Below are positions 35,696-46,748 of a stretch of DNA of 64,000 nt, piece after piece. This stretch comes from Rhodopseudomonas pentothenatexigens (GTDB taxonomy: Bacteria > Pseudomonadota > Alphaproteobacteria > Rhizobiales > Xanthobacteraceae): the NCBI RefSeq assembly GCF_900218015.1, contig NZ_UFQQ01000015.1, positions 84,481 through 148,480 of the forward strand. The letters are read 5' to 3'. The notes under the pieces were generated by a model. It was not told the DNA's origin. It made no database searches and saw only the letters and a program-made list of their open reading frames with translations. Every line of letters starts with the position of its first letter. Within the stretch, counting starts at the first letter, position 1. The position numbers were made by a program, and so were the translations under genes.

Positions 35696-35784
35696 GTCAT
35701 GGCCGGGCTTGTCCCGGCCATCCACGTTTTCGAAGCACGGTTGAGCCGCGGGTCGTGGATGCCCGGGACGAGCCCGGCCATGAC
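35696..35784. repeat. Dispersed GTCATG...CATGAC palindromic repeat (89 bp) between fabB and fabI
   Basis: The left arm (about 35696-35726: GTCATGGCCGGGCTTGTCCC and the following CGGCCATCCACG) is nearly the reverse complement of the right arm (about 35754-35784), giving about 30-base arms. The element ends three bases before the AGAGGGG ribosome site of fabI. Confidence 0.9.
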
Positions 35785-35802
35785 GCAGAGGGGAATAACG
35801 AC

Positions 35803-36615
35803 ATGCAACAACTGATGCAGGGTAAGCGCGGGCTGATCATGGGCGTCGCCAACGACCATTCGATCGCCTGGGGGATGGCGAAGACGCTGGCGGCGCACGG
35901 GGCCGAGCTTGCCTTCACCTATCAGGGCGAGGCGCTGGCGCGCCGGGTCAAGCCGCTGGCGCAGTCGCTGAATTCCGACCTGGTGCTGCCCTGCGACGTC
36001 GAGGACATCGCCAGTGTCGATGCGGTGTTCGACACGCTGAAGCACAAATGGGGCAAGCTCGACTTCGTGATCCACGCCATCGGCTTCTCCGACAAGAACG
36101 AGCTGCGTGGCGAGTACATCGACACCAGCCGCGCCAATTTCTCCCGCACCATGGTGATCTCCTGCTTCTCGTTCACCGAGGTCGCAAAGCGCGCCGCGGT
36201 GCTGATGCCGGACGGCGGCGCGATGATCACGTTGACCTTCGGTGCGTCCGAGCGCGCGATGCCGAACTACAACGTGATGGGTCTCGCCAAAGCGGCGCTG
36301 GAAGCGAGCGTGCGCTATCTCGCCTGCGATCTCGGCCCGAAGGGGATTCGCGTCAACGCGGTATCGGCCGGCCCGGTGCGGACCCTGGCCGGCGCCGGCA
36401 TCGGCGATTCGCGCGCGATGTTCGGCTTCATGGAAAAGCACTCGCCGCTCGGCCGCGGCGTGACGCTGGAAGAACTCGGCGGATCGGCGCTGTATCTGCT
36501 GTCGGACCTGTCCGGCGGCGTCACCGGCGAAACCCACTACGTCGATTCCGGCTACAACATCGTGCTGATGCCGAAGCCGAGCGCGCTCAAGGCCGACGAC
36601 AAGGCGGGCGAGTAA
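35803..36615 (+). CDS. fabI: Enoyl-ACP reductase (NADH) FabI
   Basis: 270 residues from the ATG at 35803 with AGGGG 9 bases upstream. The SDR-type cofactor region is GKRGLIMGVANDHSIAWG, and the catalytic Tyr-x6-Lys is in PNYNVMGLAKAALEAS. FabI reduces enoyl-ACP in each elongation cycle and is the triclosan/isoniazid-class target in other bacteria. It shares an operon direction with fabAB but is separated by a palindromic repeat that may modulate the transcript. Confidence 0.95.
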   Translation: MQQLMQGKRGLIMGVANDHSIAWGMAKTLAAHGAELAFTYQGEALARRVKPLAQSLNSDLVLPCDVEDIASVDAVFDTLKHKWGKLDFVIHAIGFSDKNELRGEYIDTSRANFSRTMVISCFSFTEVAKRAAVLMPDGGAMITLTFGASERAMPNYNVMGLAKAALEASVRYLACDLGPKGIRVNAVSAGPVRTLAGAGIGDSRAMFGFMEKHSPLGRGVTLEELGGSALYLLSDLSGGVTGETHYVDSGYNIVLMPKPSALKADDKAGE

Positions 36616-36650
36616 CCTCTCGCCTGTCTCTGCAATCCCTCGCTCACATG

Positions 36651-36678
36651 CAAAAGGGCGGCCCGGAGGCCGCCCTTG
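36651..36678. terminator. Bidirectional terminator between fabI and katG
   Basis: AAGGGCGGCC (36654-36663) and GGCCGCCCTT (36668-36677) form a perfect 10-bp stem with a CGGA loop. On the minus strand TTTTG follows, giving a good katG terminator; on the plus strand the T tract is short. The genes converge here. Confidence 0.8.
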
Positions 36679-36707
36679 CTACTCGCTGAGTACTGCGTCG
36701 GCGGCGA

Positions 36708-39189
<2,482 letters not shown>

Positions 39190-39190
39190 C

Positions 39191-40129
39191 ATGATCTCCC
39201 TGCGGCAACTTCGCTATCTGTCGGCCCTGGCCCGGCACGGCCATTTCGGCCGCGCCGCCGATGCCTGCTCGGTGACCCAACCGGCGCTGTCGATGCAGAT
39301 CGCCGAACTGGAGCGGACGCTCGGGGTCAAAGTGGTGGAACGCCGCCCGGGCGAGGTGTTCCTCACCGATGTCGGCCGGGAGATCGCCCGCCGTGCCGAA
39401 GAAGTGCTGGCGGCGACCCGGGACCTGGTCGATTTCGCCCGCCACCGCGCCAGGCCGCTCACCGGCCGGCTCAGCCTCGGGGTGATCCCGTCGCTGGCGC
39501 CGTATCTGCTACCGAAAGTACTGCCGCTGCTGCAGCAGCGCTTCCCCGAACTGCGGCTGGAACTACGCGAAAGCCAGACCCGGCAGCTGGTCGCCGACGT
39601 GGTCAGCGGCGTGCTCGACGCCGCATTGCTGGCGCTGCCCACCGGTCATTCCGACCTCGACGCGCTGCCGCTGTTCGACGACCCGTTCCTGCTCGCGGTC
39701 CCCGCTAACGATCCGCGCCCGGAAAACCACCCGATCGGCGTCGAGGAGATCGACCAGTCACGGCTGATTCTGCTGGAGGATGGTCACTGCCTGCGCGACC
39801 AGGCGCTGGCGTTCTGCGCCACCGCGCGCAACCGCGGCATCCAGATGGGCGGGGCCGGCACCGCCAGCTTCGGTGCCTCGAGCCTCACCACGGTGATCCA
39901 GATGGTCGCCGGCGGCTATGGCATCACGCTGATTCCGCAGATCGCCGCCGAGGTCGAACGCCGCGATTCGCGGGTGAAGTTTCTGCGGCTGCGCCGCCCG
40001 CAACCGGGCCGCAGCGTCGGCCTCGTGTTCCGCAAGACCTCACCCCGCCGCGGGGATTTCGAATCGTTCGGCGACGTGGTGAAGCAGGGGATCGGCGGTC
40101 CCGGGCCGGCCGAGACGGCGGTCGCCTGA
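39191..40129 (+). CDS. oxyR: Peroxide-sensing LysR-type regulator OxyR
   Basis: 312 residues. The N-terminal helix-turn-helix is in RHGHFGRAADACSVTQPALSM. The redox pair sits in GHCLRDQALAFCATARNRG, matching E. coli Cys199 and Cys208. It activates katG and related genes after disulfide formation. It is divergent from katG, which confirms the assignment. No ribosome site is obvious ahead of its ATG, where an operator-like palindrome lies instead. Confidence 0.95.
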   Translation: MISLRQLRYLSALARHGHFGRAADACSVTQPALSMQIAELERTLGVKVVERRPGEVFLTDVGREIARRAEEVLAATRDLVDFARHRARPLTGRLSLGVIPSLAPYLLPKVLPLLQQRFPELRLELRESQTRQLVADVVSGVLDAALLALPTGHSDLDALPLFDDPFLLAVPANDPRPENHPIGVEEIDQSRLILLEDGHCLRDQALAFCATARNRGIQMGGAGTASFGASSLTTVIQMVAGGYGITLIPQIAAEVERRDSRVKFLRLRRPQPGRSVGLVFRKTSPRRGDFESFGDVVKQGIGGPGPAETAVA

Positions 40130-40138
40130 GCTGTTCGC

Positions 40139-41821
40139 TCAGCCGGCCGCGATCGCGGCGGCTTCGGCCGCGGCGCGCTGCATGCTGGACGACATCTCGC
40201 TGGTCACCGTGCTCTGCTCTTCGACCGCGGCGGCGGTGGAACTGACGTACTCGCTGACGTTCTGGATCGCGGTCTTGATCTTGCCGAGCGCGCCGACGAC
40301 GTCGCCGGAGATTCCGGTGAGGTTGCCGATCTCGGTACCGATCCTGTCGGTCGCCTGCTTGGCCTGGTTGGCGAGATTCTTCACCTCCGCGGCCACGACC
40401 GCGAAGCCGCGCCCGGCCTCACCGGCACGGGCCGACTCGATGGTGGCGTTGAGCGCCAGCAGGTTGATCTGGCCGGTGATGTGATTGATCAGTTCGACGA
40501 TGCCGCTCATCGCCTGGGCGGCGTTGTTGAGCTGATTGGCCTGGGAATCGGCAGCATCGACCTCGCCGACGGCGTTCATCGCGGTGTCACGCGACTTGGT
40601 CATCGCTTCGGAGATTTCGCGCACCGAGGCGTTCAATTCTTCTGCACCGGCGGCGACCGATTCCATCATCGCCCGGACGCGTTCGTTGCCGAGCCGGGTG
40701 AGCACCTGACGGGTGGTATCGGTCGCGTATTTGACGACCTTGAAAGGCCGCCCGTTGAGATCGAGGATCGGGTTGTAGGACGCCTGGATCCAGACTTCCC
40801 TGCCGCCCTTGCCGATCCGCTTGTATTCGCCCGCCTGATAATCGCCGCGGCCGAGCGCGGCCCAGAACGCCCGATACGCGGCGCTCTCGCGCTCGTGCGG
40901 TTCGACGAACATGCTGTGATGCCGCCCTTTGATCTCGGCAAGCGTATAGCCGAGCGCGTGCAGGAAGTTGTCGTTGGCGTCCAGGATCGTCCCGTCGATA
41001 CCGAATTCGATCACCGCCTGGGATTTACGAATCGCATCGATCTGTCCGGAAATGTCCGCGGTCGTCAGCTTCTGTGCGGTGACGTCGGTGGCGTACTTCA
41101 CGACCTTGAACGGCTTGCCGCGGCCATCGAGGATCGGATTGTAGGAGGCGAGGATCCAGATCTCCTTGCCGCCCTTGCCGATCCGTTTGAACTCGCCGGG
41201 AAAGTATTCGCCGCGATTGAGCCGCGCCCAGAACTCGCGATAGTCGCGGCTGTCGCGTACCGACGGCTCGACGAACATGCTGTGATGCTTGCCCTTGATC
41301 TCGGCGAGCGAGTAGCCCATCGCGGAGAGAAAATTGTCATTGGCGGTGAGGATGGTGCCGTCCATGGCGAATTCGATCACCGCCTGGGCGCGGCCGATCG
41401 CCGTCAGCTTACCGGCCTCCTCCAGTGAATGCGTCTTCGCCGCGGTGATGTCGGCAGCGAACTTCACGATGCCGCACGGCTTGCCGTCCTTGTCGAGGAT
41501 CGGATTGTAGGACGCTTGAATCCAGACGTCCCGGCCGTCCTTTCCGATCCGATGGAACTCGCCGGCCTGGAACTGTCCCGAGCGGAGCGCCGTCCAGAAG
41601 TCCCGATAGGCGGCACTGTCGTGCTCGGCCGGATCGACGAACATTCGGTGGTGCTTGCCTTTTATCTCCGACAGCGCATAGCCGAGCGTATTCAGAAAGT
41701 TCTCGTTGGCGTCGATGACGTTGCCGTCGAGATCGAACTCGATCACCGCCTGAGAGCGATTGATTGCGGCGACCATCGCCTTATCGGCATCGAATGCGCG
41801 GCGCTTGGAAAATGGAAACAT
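40139..41821 (-). CDS. Cytosolic methyl-accepting chemotaxis protein with three PAS domains
   Basis: 560 residues without transmembrane segments. Three PAS-PAC units occur at about residues 20-130, 140-250 and 262-372, each with QAVIEF...DANDNFL, a GYxLxEIKGxHHxMFV motif and [11 protein letters not shown]; units two and three are especially alike. A signalling domain follows ([33 protein letters not shown]). The repeated His-His in KGKHHRMF and similar could bind haem or be structural. The N-terminal PAS repeats suggest sensing of oxygen, redox or a small ligand. No che genes are adjacent. It converges on oxyR (9-base gap). Confidence 0.92.
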   Translation of the reverse strand: MFPFSKRRAFDADKAMVAAINRSQAVIEFDLDGNVIDANENFLNTLGYALSEIKGKHHRMFVDPAEHDSAAYRDFWTALRSGQFQAGEFHRIGKDGRDVWIQASYNPILDKDGKPCGIVKFAADITAAKTHSLEEAGKLTAIGRAQAVIEFAMDGTILTANDNFLSAMGYSLAEIKGKHHSMFVEPSVRDSRDYREFWARLNRGEYFPGEFKRIGKGGKEIWILASYNPILDGRGKPFKVVKYATDVTAQKLTTADISGQIDAIRKSQAVIEFGIDGTILDANDNFLHALGYTLAEIKGRHHSMFVEPHERESAAYRAFWAALGRGDYQAGEYKRIGKGGREVWIQASYNPILDLNGRPFKVVKYATDTTRQVLTRLGNERVRAMMESVAAGAEELNASVREISEAMTKSRDTAMNAVGEVDAADSQANQLNNAAQAMSGIVELINHITGQINLLALNATIESARAGEAGRGFAVVAAEVKNLANQAKQATDRIGTEIGNLTGISGDVVGALGKIKTAIQNVSEYVSSTAAAVEEQSTVTSEMSSSMQRAAAEAAAIAAG

Positions 41822-42202
41822 TTCAGGAGAACCTCGGCTTCGGTGCAGCGAAGTAACATGCCGCCGGGTCGATCATCCGAACGTGCCGGCTCACTGCTCA
41901 GGCCGGCAATCTCCCATCAGAAATTTAACGTTCGACTAGCTCCGTTTGGTCTACTGCCGCTCAGTTTGTGAATGGGAATTTTCTCGAATTAAGTAATTGC
42001 GGCATTCGGCGGACGAAACCGATGAGGCTACTCAACCCTGGGGATTGATTGAGGCCGAAAGGATCAGATGATGCACGTCATAAGTGTGGCGCGCCCTGGG
42101 AGGACTACGAGGTGCGCTCGCACGTTCGGCTGCATCGGCATCTACGTGGCAAAGCGACGCATCGGGTCGTTACCAGTCGCGTCGATCGCACGACAAACAA
42201 GA
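41822..42202. other. Gene-free upstream region of the chemotaxis receptor
   Basis: 381 bases between the MCP start and the pnp terminator. Apart from an AT-rich core around 41930-42000, which probably holds the MCP promoter, I see no gene, repeat or RNA. Open frames crossing it run into pnp on the wrong strand and look spurious. Confidence 0.6.
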
Positions 42203-42224
42203 AGGGCGGCCTGACGGCCGCCCT
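42203..42224 (-). terminator. Terminator of the rpsO-pnp transcript
   Basis: AGGGCGGCC (42203-42211) and GGCCGCCCT (42216-42224) form a perfect 9-bp stem with a TGAC loop, 34 bases after the pnp stop. On the minus strand TCTTGTTTG follows, a broken T tract. Confidence 0.75.
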
Positions 42225-42257
42225 CCTGGTCTCTTGCCGATCCGCTCGGCAGAGGAA

Positions 42258-44414
42258 CTACTCGCCGGCGGCCTGGGCCGGGGCTTCGCCCTCCGCCTTC
42301 TGCTTGGCCTCGAGGTCTTCGCCGGTGGTCTGGTCGACCACCTTCATCGACAGCCGGGTCTTGCCGCGGTCGTCGAAGCCGAGCAGCTTGACCTTGACCT
42401 TGTCGCCTTCCTTGACGACGTCCGAGGTCTTCTGCACGCGGCCGGCGGCGAGCTGGCTGATGTGCACCAAACCGTCCTTGGCGCCGAAGAAATTCACGAA
42501 GGCGCCGAACTCCATCACCTTGACCACGGTGCCTTCGTAGATCTCGCCGACTTCCGGATCGGACGCGATCGACTTGATCCACTTGATGGCGGCCTTGATC
42601 GACTCGCCGTCCGACGACGCGACCTTGACGGTGCCGTCGTCCTCGATGTTGACCTTGGCGCCGGTCTTTTCGACGATCTCGCGGATCACCTTGCCGCCGG
42701 TGCCGATCACTTCGCGGATCTTGTCGGTCGGGATCTTGAAGGTCTCGATGCGCGGCGCGTGCTCGCCGAGCTCGGCGCGGGCGCGGTCGAGCGCCTTGGA
42801 CATCTCACCCAGGATGTGGATGCGGCCGTCCTTGGCCTGGCCGAGCGCCACCTTCATGATCTCTTCGGTGATGCCGGCGATCTTGATGTCCATCTGCAGC
42901 GAGGTGATGCCTACCTCGGTGCCGGCGACCTTGAAGTCCATGTCGCCGAGATGATCTTCGTCACCCAGAATGTCGGAGAGCACCGCGAACCGCTCGCCTT
43001 CCAGGATCAGACCCATCGCGATGCCCGCGGTCGGCCGCTTCAACGGCACGCCGGCATCCATCAGCGCCAGCGACGAACCGCACACCGTCGCCATCGACGA
43101 CGAGCCGTTCGACTCGGTGACCTCCGAGACGACGCGGATGGTGTAAGGGAATTCGTGATGCGGCGGCAGCACCGGATGGATCGCGCGCCACGCCAGCTTG
43201 CCGTGGCCGATCTCGCGGCGCTTGGTGCCGCCGAGGCGGCCGGTCTCGCCGACCGAGTAGGGCGGGAAGTTGTAGTGCAGTAGGAACGTCTCTTTGTACG
43301 TTCCGGCCAGCGAGTCGACGTACTGCTCGTCTTCGCCGGTGCCGAGCGTGGTGACCACCAGCGCCTGAGTTTCACCGCGGGTGAACAACGCCGACCCGTG
43401 GGTGCGCGGCAGCACGCCGACCTGCGCCAGGATGTTGCGCACGGTCTTGCTGTCACGGCCGTCGATGCGCTTGCCGGTGTCGAGGATGTTCCAGCGAACG
43501 ATCTTGGCCTCGAGTTCTTTGAACACGCCGGCGATGCGGAGCTTGTCGTATTGCGGCTCCTGGCCTTCCGGGAAGAAGTGCGCGATCGCCTTCTCCTTGA
43601 CCTTGCCGACCGCGGCGTAGCGGTCCTGCTTGACCGGAATGGCGTAGGCGGCGCGCAGCTCCTGCTCGACCAGGCCGAGCATTTCCTTCTCGATCGCCGA
43701 ATTGTCGATCTCGATCAGCTCGCGCGGCTCCTTGGCGGCCTTTTCGGCGAGCTCGATGATCGCGTCGATCACCGGCTGGAAGTGGCGGTGACCGAACATC
43801 ACGGCGCCGAGCATGATCTCTTCCGACAGCTCCTTGGCCTCGGATTCGACCATCAGCACCGCGTCGGCGGTGCCGGCGACCACCAGCTCGAGCTGGGTCT
43901 CGGCCATCTCGTCGAGCACCGGGTTGAGCACGTATTCGTCGTTGATGAAGCCGACCCGGGCGGCGCCGATCGGGCCCCGGAACGGCACGCCGGACAGCGT
44001 CAGCGCCGCGGAGGCGGCGACCATCGACAGCACGTCGGGATCGTTCTCCATGTCGTGGCTGAGAACGGTGACGATCACCTGGGTTTCGTTGCGCCAGCCG
44101 TCGGCGAACAGCGGACGGATCGGGCGGTCGATCAGGCGGGAGACCAGCGTCTCCTTTTCGGTCGGACGGCCTTCACGCTTGAAATAGCCGCCGGGAATAC
44201 GGCCGGCCGCGTAGGCCTTCTCCTGGTAGTCGACGGTGAGGGGAAGGAAGTCGACGCCTTCGCGCGGCGCCTTGGCGGCCACCACGGTGGCGAGCACCAC
44301 GGTCTCGCCGTAGGTGGCGACGACGGCACCGTCGGCCTGACGGGCGATCTTGCCGGTTTCAAGTTTGAGGGGACGGCCACCCCAATCGATTTCGACGGAA
44401 TGCTGATTGAACAT
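42258..44414 (-). CDS. pnp: Polyribonucleotide nucleotidyltransferase (PNPase)
   Basis: 718 residues: two RNase PH-like domains (first about 10-140, second about 320-540), then a KH domain ([20 protein letters not shown]) and an S1 domain ([20 protein letters not shown]). The catalytic core has [18 protein letters not shown] and [19 protein letters not shown] with the metal-binding Asp residues. It degrades RNA 3'-5' by phosphorolysis and is a degradosome partner. It follows rpsO by 341 bases that contain large hairpins likely to be a leader for autoregulation. Confidence 0.97.
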   Translation of the reverse strand: MFNQHSVEIDWGGRPLKLETGKIARQADGAVVATYGETVVLATVVAAKAPREGVDFLPLTVDYQEKAYAAGRIPGGYFKREGRPTEKETLVSRLIDRPIRPLFADGWRNETQVIVTVLSHDMENDPDVLSMVAASAALTLSGVPFRGPIGAARVGFINDEYVLNPVLDEMAETQLELVVAGTADAVLMVESEAKELSEEIMLGAVMFGHRHFQPVIDAIIELAEKAAKEPRELIEIDNSAIEKEMLGLVEQELRAAYAIPVKQDRYAAVGKVKEKAIAHFFPEGQEPQYDKLRIAGVFKELEAKIVRWNILDTGKRIDGRDSKTVRNILAQVGVLPRTHGSALFTRGETQALVVTTLGTGEDEQYVDSLAGTYKETFLLHYNFPPYSVGETGRLGGTKRREIGHGKLAWRAIHPVLPPHHEFPYTIRVVSEVTESNGSSSMATVCGSSLALMDAGVPLKRPTAGIAMGLILEGERFAVLSDILGDEDHLGDMDFKVAGTEVGITSLQMDIKIAGITEEIMKVALGQAKDGRIHILGEMSKALDRARAELGEHAPRIETFKIPTDKIREVIGTGGKVIREIVEKTGAKVNIEDDGTVKVASSDGESIKAAIKWIKSIASDPEVGEIYEGTVVKVMEFGAFVNFFGAKDGLVHISQLAAGRVQKTSDVVKEGDKVKVKLLGFDDRGKTRLSMKVVDQTTGEDLEAKQKAEGEAPAQAAGE

Positions 44415-44464
44415 CGGATCCTTCTTTCATGCGGATGCCGAGCCGACCGGACGCCAGATACCAA

Positions 44465-44535
44465 AAGACCATGCCAAGATGGCCGGACGCTGGCAGCGAA
44501 GCGTGCACAGCGTCCGGCGATCCTGCCATGGTCTT
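44465..44535 (-). promoter_or_regulatory. pnp leader stem-loop
   Basis: Outer arms AAGACCATG (44465-44473) and CATGGTCTT (44527-44535), and inner arms GCCGGACGCTG (44482-44492) and CAGCGTCCGGC (44508-44518), are perfect reverse complements. The folded structure (~71 nt, two stacked stems of 9 and 11 bp) ends about 50 bases before the pnp ATG. In E. coli a leader hairpin cut by RNase III allows PNPase to repress itself; the same role is inferred here. Confidence 0.7.
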
Positions 44536-44655
44536 AAGGTGGGAATGGCGCTCGGTCCTCCCGGGTGCGGGATCGCGACCACCTTTGGTCGCCGGCCCCG
44601 CGGAGCGGGCCTTGGGCCCGTTGACGGCCCAGCCGCCGGATGCGGCTGAGCGAAA

Positions 44656-44685
44656 CACAAGGGGCGAACTGTGCGCTCCCTTGTG
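44656..44685 (-). repeat. Hairpin in the rpsO-pnp gap
   Basis: CACAAGGG (44656-44663) and CCCTTGTG (44678-44685) are perfect 8-base inverted arms with a GCG/CGC inner pairing. It is one of three strong hairpins between rpsO and pnp. Confidence 0.65.
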
Positions 44686-44708
44686 GTGGTTCGGCCGGCG
44701 CGGCGAAT

Positions 44709-44730
44709 TGGAAGCGGCGCACCGCTTCCA
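44709..44730 (-). terminator. Stem-loop just after rpsO
   Basis: TGGAAGCGG (44709-44717) and CCGCTTCCA (44722-44730) form a perfect 9-bp stem with a 4-base loop, 26 bases past the rpsO stop. No T tract follows, so it may be a partial terminator or an RNase-protecting 3' end for the rpsO mRNA. Confidence 0.55.
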
Positions 44731-44755
44731 GACCAAAGCCGGCGGACGCGATCGA

Positions 44756-45025
44756 TCAGCGACGGATGCCGTGCTTCTCGAGCAGCGCCTTGTAGCGCGC
44801 TTCGTCCTTCTTCTTGATGTAGTCGAGAAGCGAACGGCGCGTCGACACCAGCTTCAACAGCCCACGACGGGAGTGATTGTCCTTGGTGTGGGTCTTGAAG
44901 TGCGCGGTCAGGTTGTTGATGCGCTCCGACAGGATCGCGACCTGGACCTCGGGCGAGCCGGTATCACCGGTCTTGGTGGCGCTGGACTTGATGACTTCCG
45001 CTTTGCGTTCTGCGGTAATCGACAT
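44756..45025 (-). CDS. rpsO: 30S ribosomal protein S15
   Basis: 89 residues, exactly the family length. It starts [20 protein letters not shown] and contains [23 protein letters not shown] and [20 protein letters not shown], the S15 signature. It binds the 16S rRNA central domain. It follows truB by two bases and precedes pnp, the conserved bacterial order. Confidence 0.97.
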   Translation of the reverse strand: MSITAERKAEVIKSSATKTGDTGSPEVQVAILSERINNLTAHFKTHTKDNHSRRGLLKLVSTRRSLLDYIKKKDEARYKALLEKHGIRR

Positions 45026-45027
45026 CG

Positions 45028-46134
45028 TCAGATACTTTCCTTGCGAACGGCCGAGCTGGCAGTCAGCCCGGTGAGGTTGAACACGCGCTTGGGGATGAGC
45101 TCGCCATTGCCGAGTTCGGCGAGGGCCAGAAGCCGGCCTGCCACCGTGACATAGACTGTGCCGCTACAATGAGGCGCATCCCGTCCGCGCAACAAAACGG
45201 CCTGACCCCGATGGAGCCTTGCCGCATCAGCCCGAGTGACGGCCAGTGCCGGGATGTCGTCCAGCGCGGTCTCAACGGGCAGTAGCGCGTCGGCGAGGCT
45301 ACCCTCGCCGGACGCGGCTCTATCGCACAAAGCCTGCAATTCTTCCAGCGGAATCATGTCCGCCTCGTCGAACGGCCCGACCACGGTGCGGCGCAGCGCG
45401 CAGATATGGCCGTAGCAGCCGAGCAGCCGGCCCATGTCCCGGGCGAGCGCCCGCACATAGGTGCCCTTGCCGCACTCCGCCTCGAACACAGAGCGGCCAT
45501 CATCGCCATGATCCACAAGGGTTAATTCGTGAATTTCGACCGGCCGCGGGGCCAGCGGGACGACTTCGCCGTCGCGCGCCAAGTCGTAGGCGCGCTCGCC
45601 CTGGATCTTGACCGCCGAATACTGCGGCGGGATCTGCTCGATTACGCCGGTAAACTGCGGCAATAGCGCCATGACCGCCGCGGCGGTCGGCCGATCCGGG
45701 CTGGTTGCGACGGCCCGGCCCTCGGTATCGTCGGTATCCCGCTCCTCACCCCAGGCCACGGTGAACCGGTAGCGCTTGCGACCGTCCATCACGAACGGCA
45801 CGGTCTTGGTCGCCTCGCCCATCGCGATCGGCAGTCCGCCGGACGCCAGCGGGTCGAGCGTGCCGGCGTGGCCGGCGCGCTTGGCCGAGAACAGCCGCTT
45901 CACGACGGCCACCGCCTGGGTCGAGGTCATGCCGATCGGCTTGTCGAGCACCACCCAGCCGTGGACGTCGCGCTTGTCGCGGCGCGGCTGTTTGCCGTTG
46001 CCGCCGCCACGCGCGGCGTTGCGCGGATCGTTGTTGTCGCGCGGCTTGCGGGCGGCTGCGGGCGGAGCATCGGCGGCGCCGGCGTGCTGCGCGTCGTGCG
46101 GGGCGAGCAGGGCGTCGGGGGTGGTCACGGTCAT
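45028..46134 (-). CDS. truB: tRNA pseudouridine-55 synthase TruB
   Basis: 368 residues from the ATG at 46132-46134, sharing TGATG with the rbfA stop. The catalytic Asp is in [21 protein letters not shown] Lys/Arg/Gly-rich N-terminal extension of about 60 residues precedes the conserved [17 protein letters not shown] core. It makes pseudouridine 55 in tRNA T loops. It ends two bases before rpsO, consistent with translational coupling. Confidence 0.94.
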   Translation of the reverse strand: MTVTTPDALLAPHDAQHAGAADAPPAAARKPRDNNDPRNAARGGGNGKQPRRDKRDVHGWVVLDKPIGMTSTQAVAVVKRLFSAKRAGHAGTLDPLASGGLPIAMGEATKTVPFVMDGRKRYRFTVAWGEERDTDDTEGRAVATSPDRPTAAAVMALLPQFTGVIEQIPPQYSAVKIQGERAYDLARDGEVVPLAPRPVEIHELTLVDHGDDGRSVFEAECGKGTYVRALARDMGRLLGCYGHICALRRTVVGPFDEADMIPLEELQALCDRAASGEGSLADALLPVETALDDIPALAVTRADAARLHRGQAVLLRGRDAPHCSGTVYVTVAGRLLALAELGNGELIPKRVFNLTGLTASSAVRKESI

Positions 46135-46547
46135 CAATTCTGGTCCGAATCTGATTCGAGGTCTTTCTGGACTGCCGGCGAGCGCAGCAGTTTGTCGATC
46201 CGCTCGGCCTCGGCGAAACGTTCGTCGATGCGGAAGCGGAGTTCGGGGGCGAATTTCAAATTGACGCGGTGGGCGATTTCACCGCGCAGGAAGCGCTTGT
46301 GATGCTCGAGCGCGTCGAGCACGAGCTGTTCGTCTCGGCCGCCGAGCGGCATCACGTAGATGGTCGCGAGCTTGAGGTCGGGTGACATCCGCACCTCGGG
46401 CACGGTAACCAGGTGAGTCTCGAGCACCGGGTCGTGCACCCCGCCCTGGGTGAGGATCTCGGCGACGGCGTGGCGGATCAGCTCGCCGACGCGCAATGAG
46501 CGGGTCGAGCCGCCGGGCGGGGAACTCTTCTGATGATGGCGAGACAT
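46134..46547 (-). CDS. rbfA: Ribosome-binding factor A
   Basis: 137 residues. Contains [18 protein letters not shown], the KH-like core with [19 protein letters not shown], and [15 protein letters not shown]. RbfA binds the 30S subunit during late maturation and cold adaptation. It overlaps truB by one base. It follows infB by 201 bases, a gap unusually long for this operon and occupied by two palindromic repeats. Confidence 0.94.
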   Translation of the reverse strand: MSRHHQKSSPPGGSTRSLRVGELIRHAVAEILTQGGVHDPVLETHLVTVPEVRMSPDLKLATIYVMPLGGRDEQLVLDALEHHKRFLRGEIAHRVNLKFAPELRFRIDERFAEAERIDKLLRSPAVQKDLESDSDQN

Positions 46548-46565
46548 GACTCGGATTCCAATGAA

Positions 46566-46613
46566 CTCACGGCTCGAGACGCGCAGTCGGATCGACTGCG
46601 CTCCTCGCCATGA
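46566..46613. repeat. Palindromic repeat in the infB-rbfA gap, copy 1
   Basis: CTCACGGCTCGAGACGCGCA...TGCGC...CTCGCCATGAG with central GCAGTC-GGAT-CGACTGC. Same class as 23553-23597 (CTCATG...GAG ends). Confidence 0.65.
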
Positions 46614-46660
46614 GGGTTGCGGTTGGCTCGACTCTGATCACCTGGGATCAGGTCCTGTTT

Positions 46661-46719
46661 CTCGTCCCGAGCAGCCCGGCGGCGCGCGAACGGCGCAGCC
46701 GGGCGTCTCGAAGGACGAG
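46661..46719. repeat. Palindromic repeat in the infB-rbfA gap, copy 2
   Basis: Ends CTCGTCC and GGACGAG flank CGAG...CTCG and GCCCGGC...GCCGGGC arms. A related but longer element than copy 1, 48 bases away from it. Both would be present in the polycistronic mRNA. Confidence 0.65.
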
Positions 46720-46748
46720 CTGTCAGTGCTCGACTGTAAGAATCGGAC

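Noticed and set aside
41930..42000. Sigma-28 flagellar promoter for the chemotaxis receptor
   Set aside because: TAAA-N16-GCCGGCCT on the minus strand is near the sigma-28 pattern but the spacer is one base long and the -10 element lacks the ATAA end.
42049..42540. 163-codon open frame running from the MCP-pnp gap into pnp
   Set aside because: It crosses the pnp terminator and overlaps the pnp 3' end antisense; no ribosome site or conserved features.
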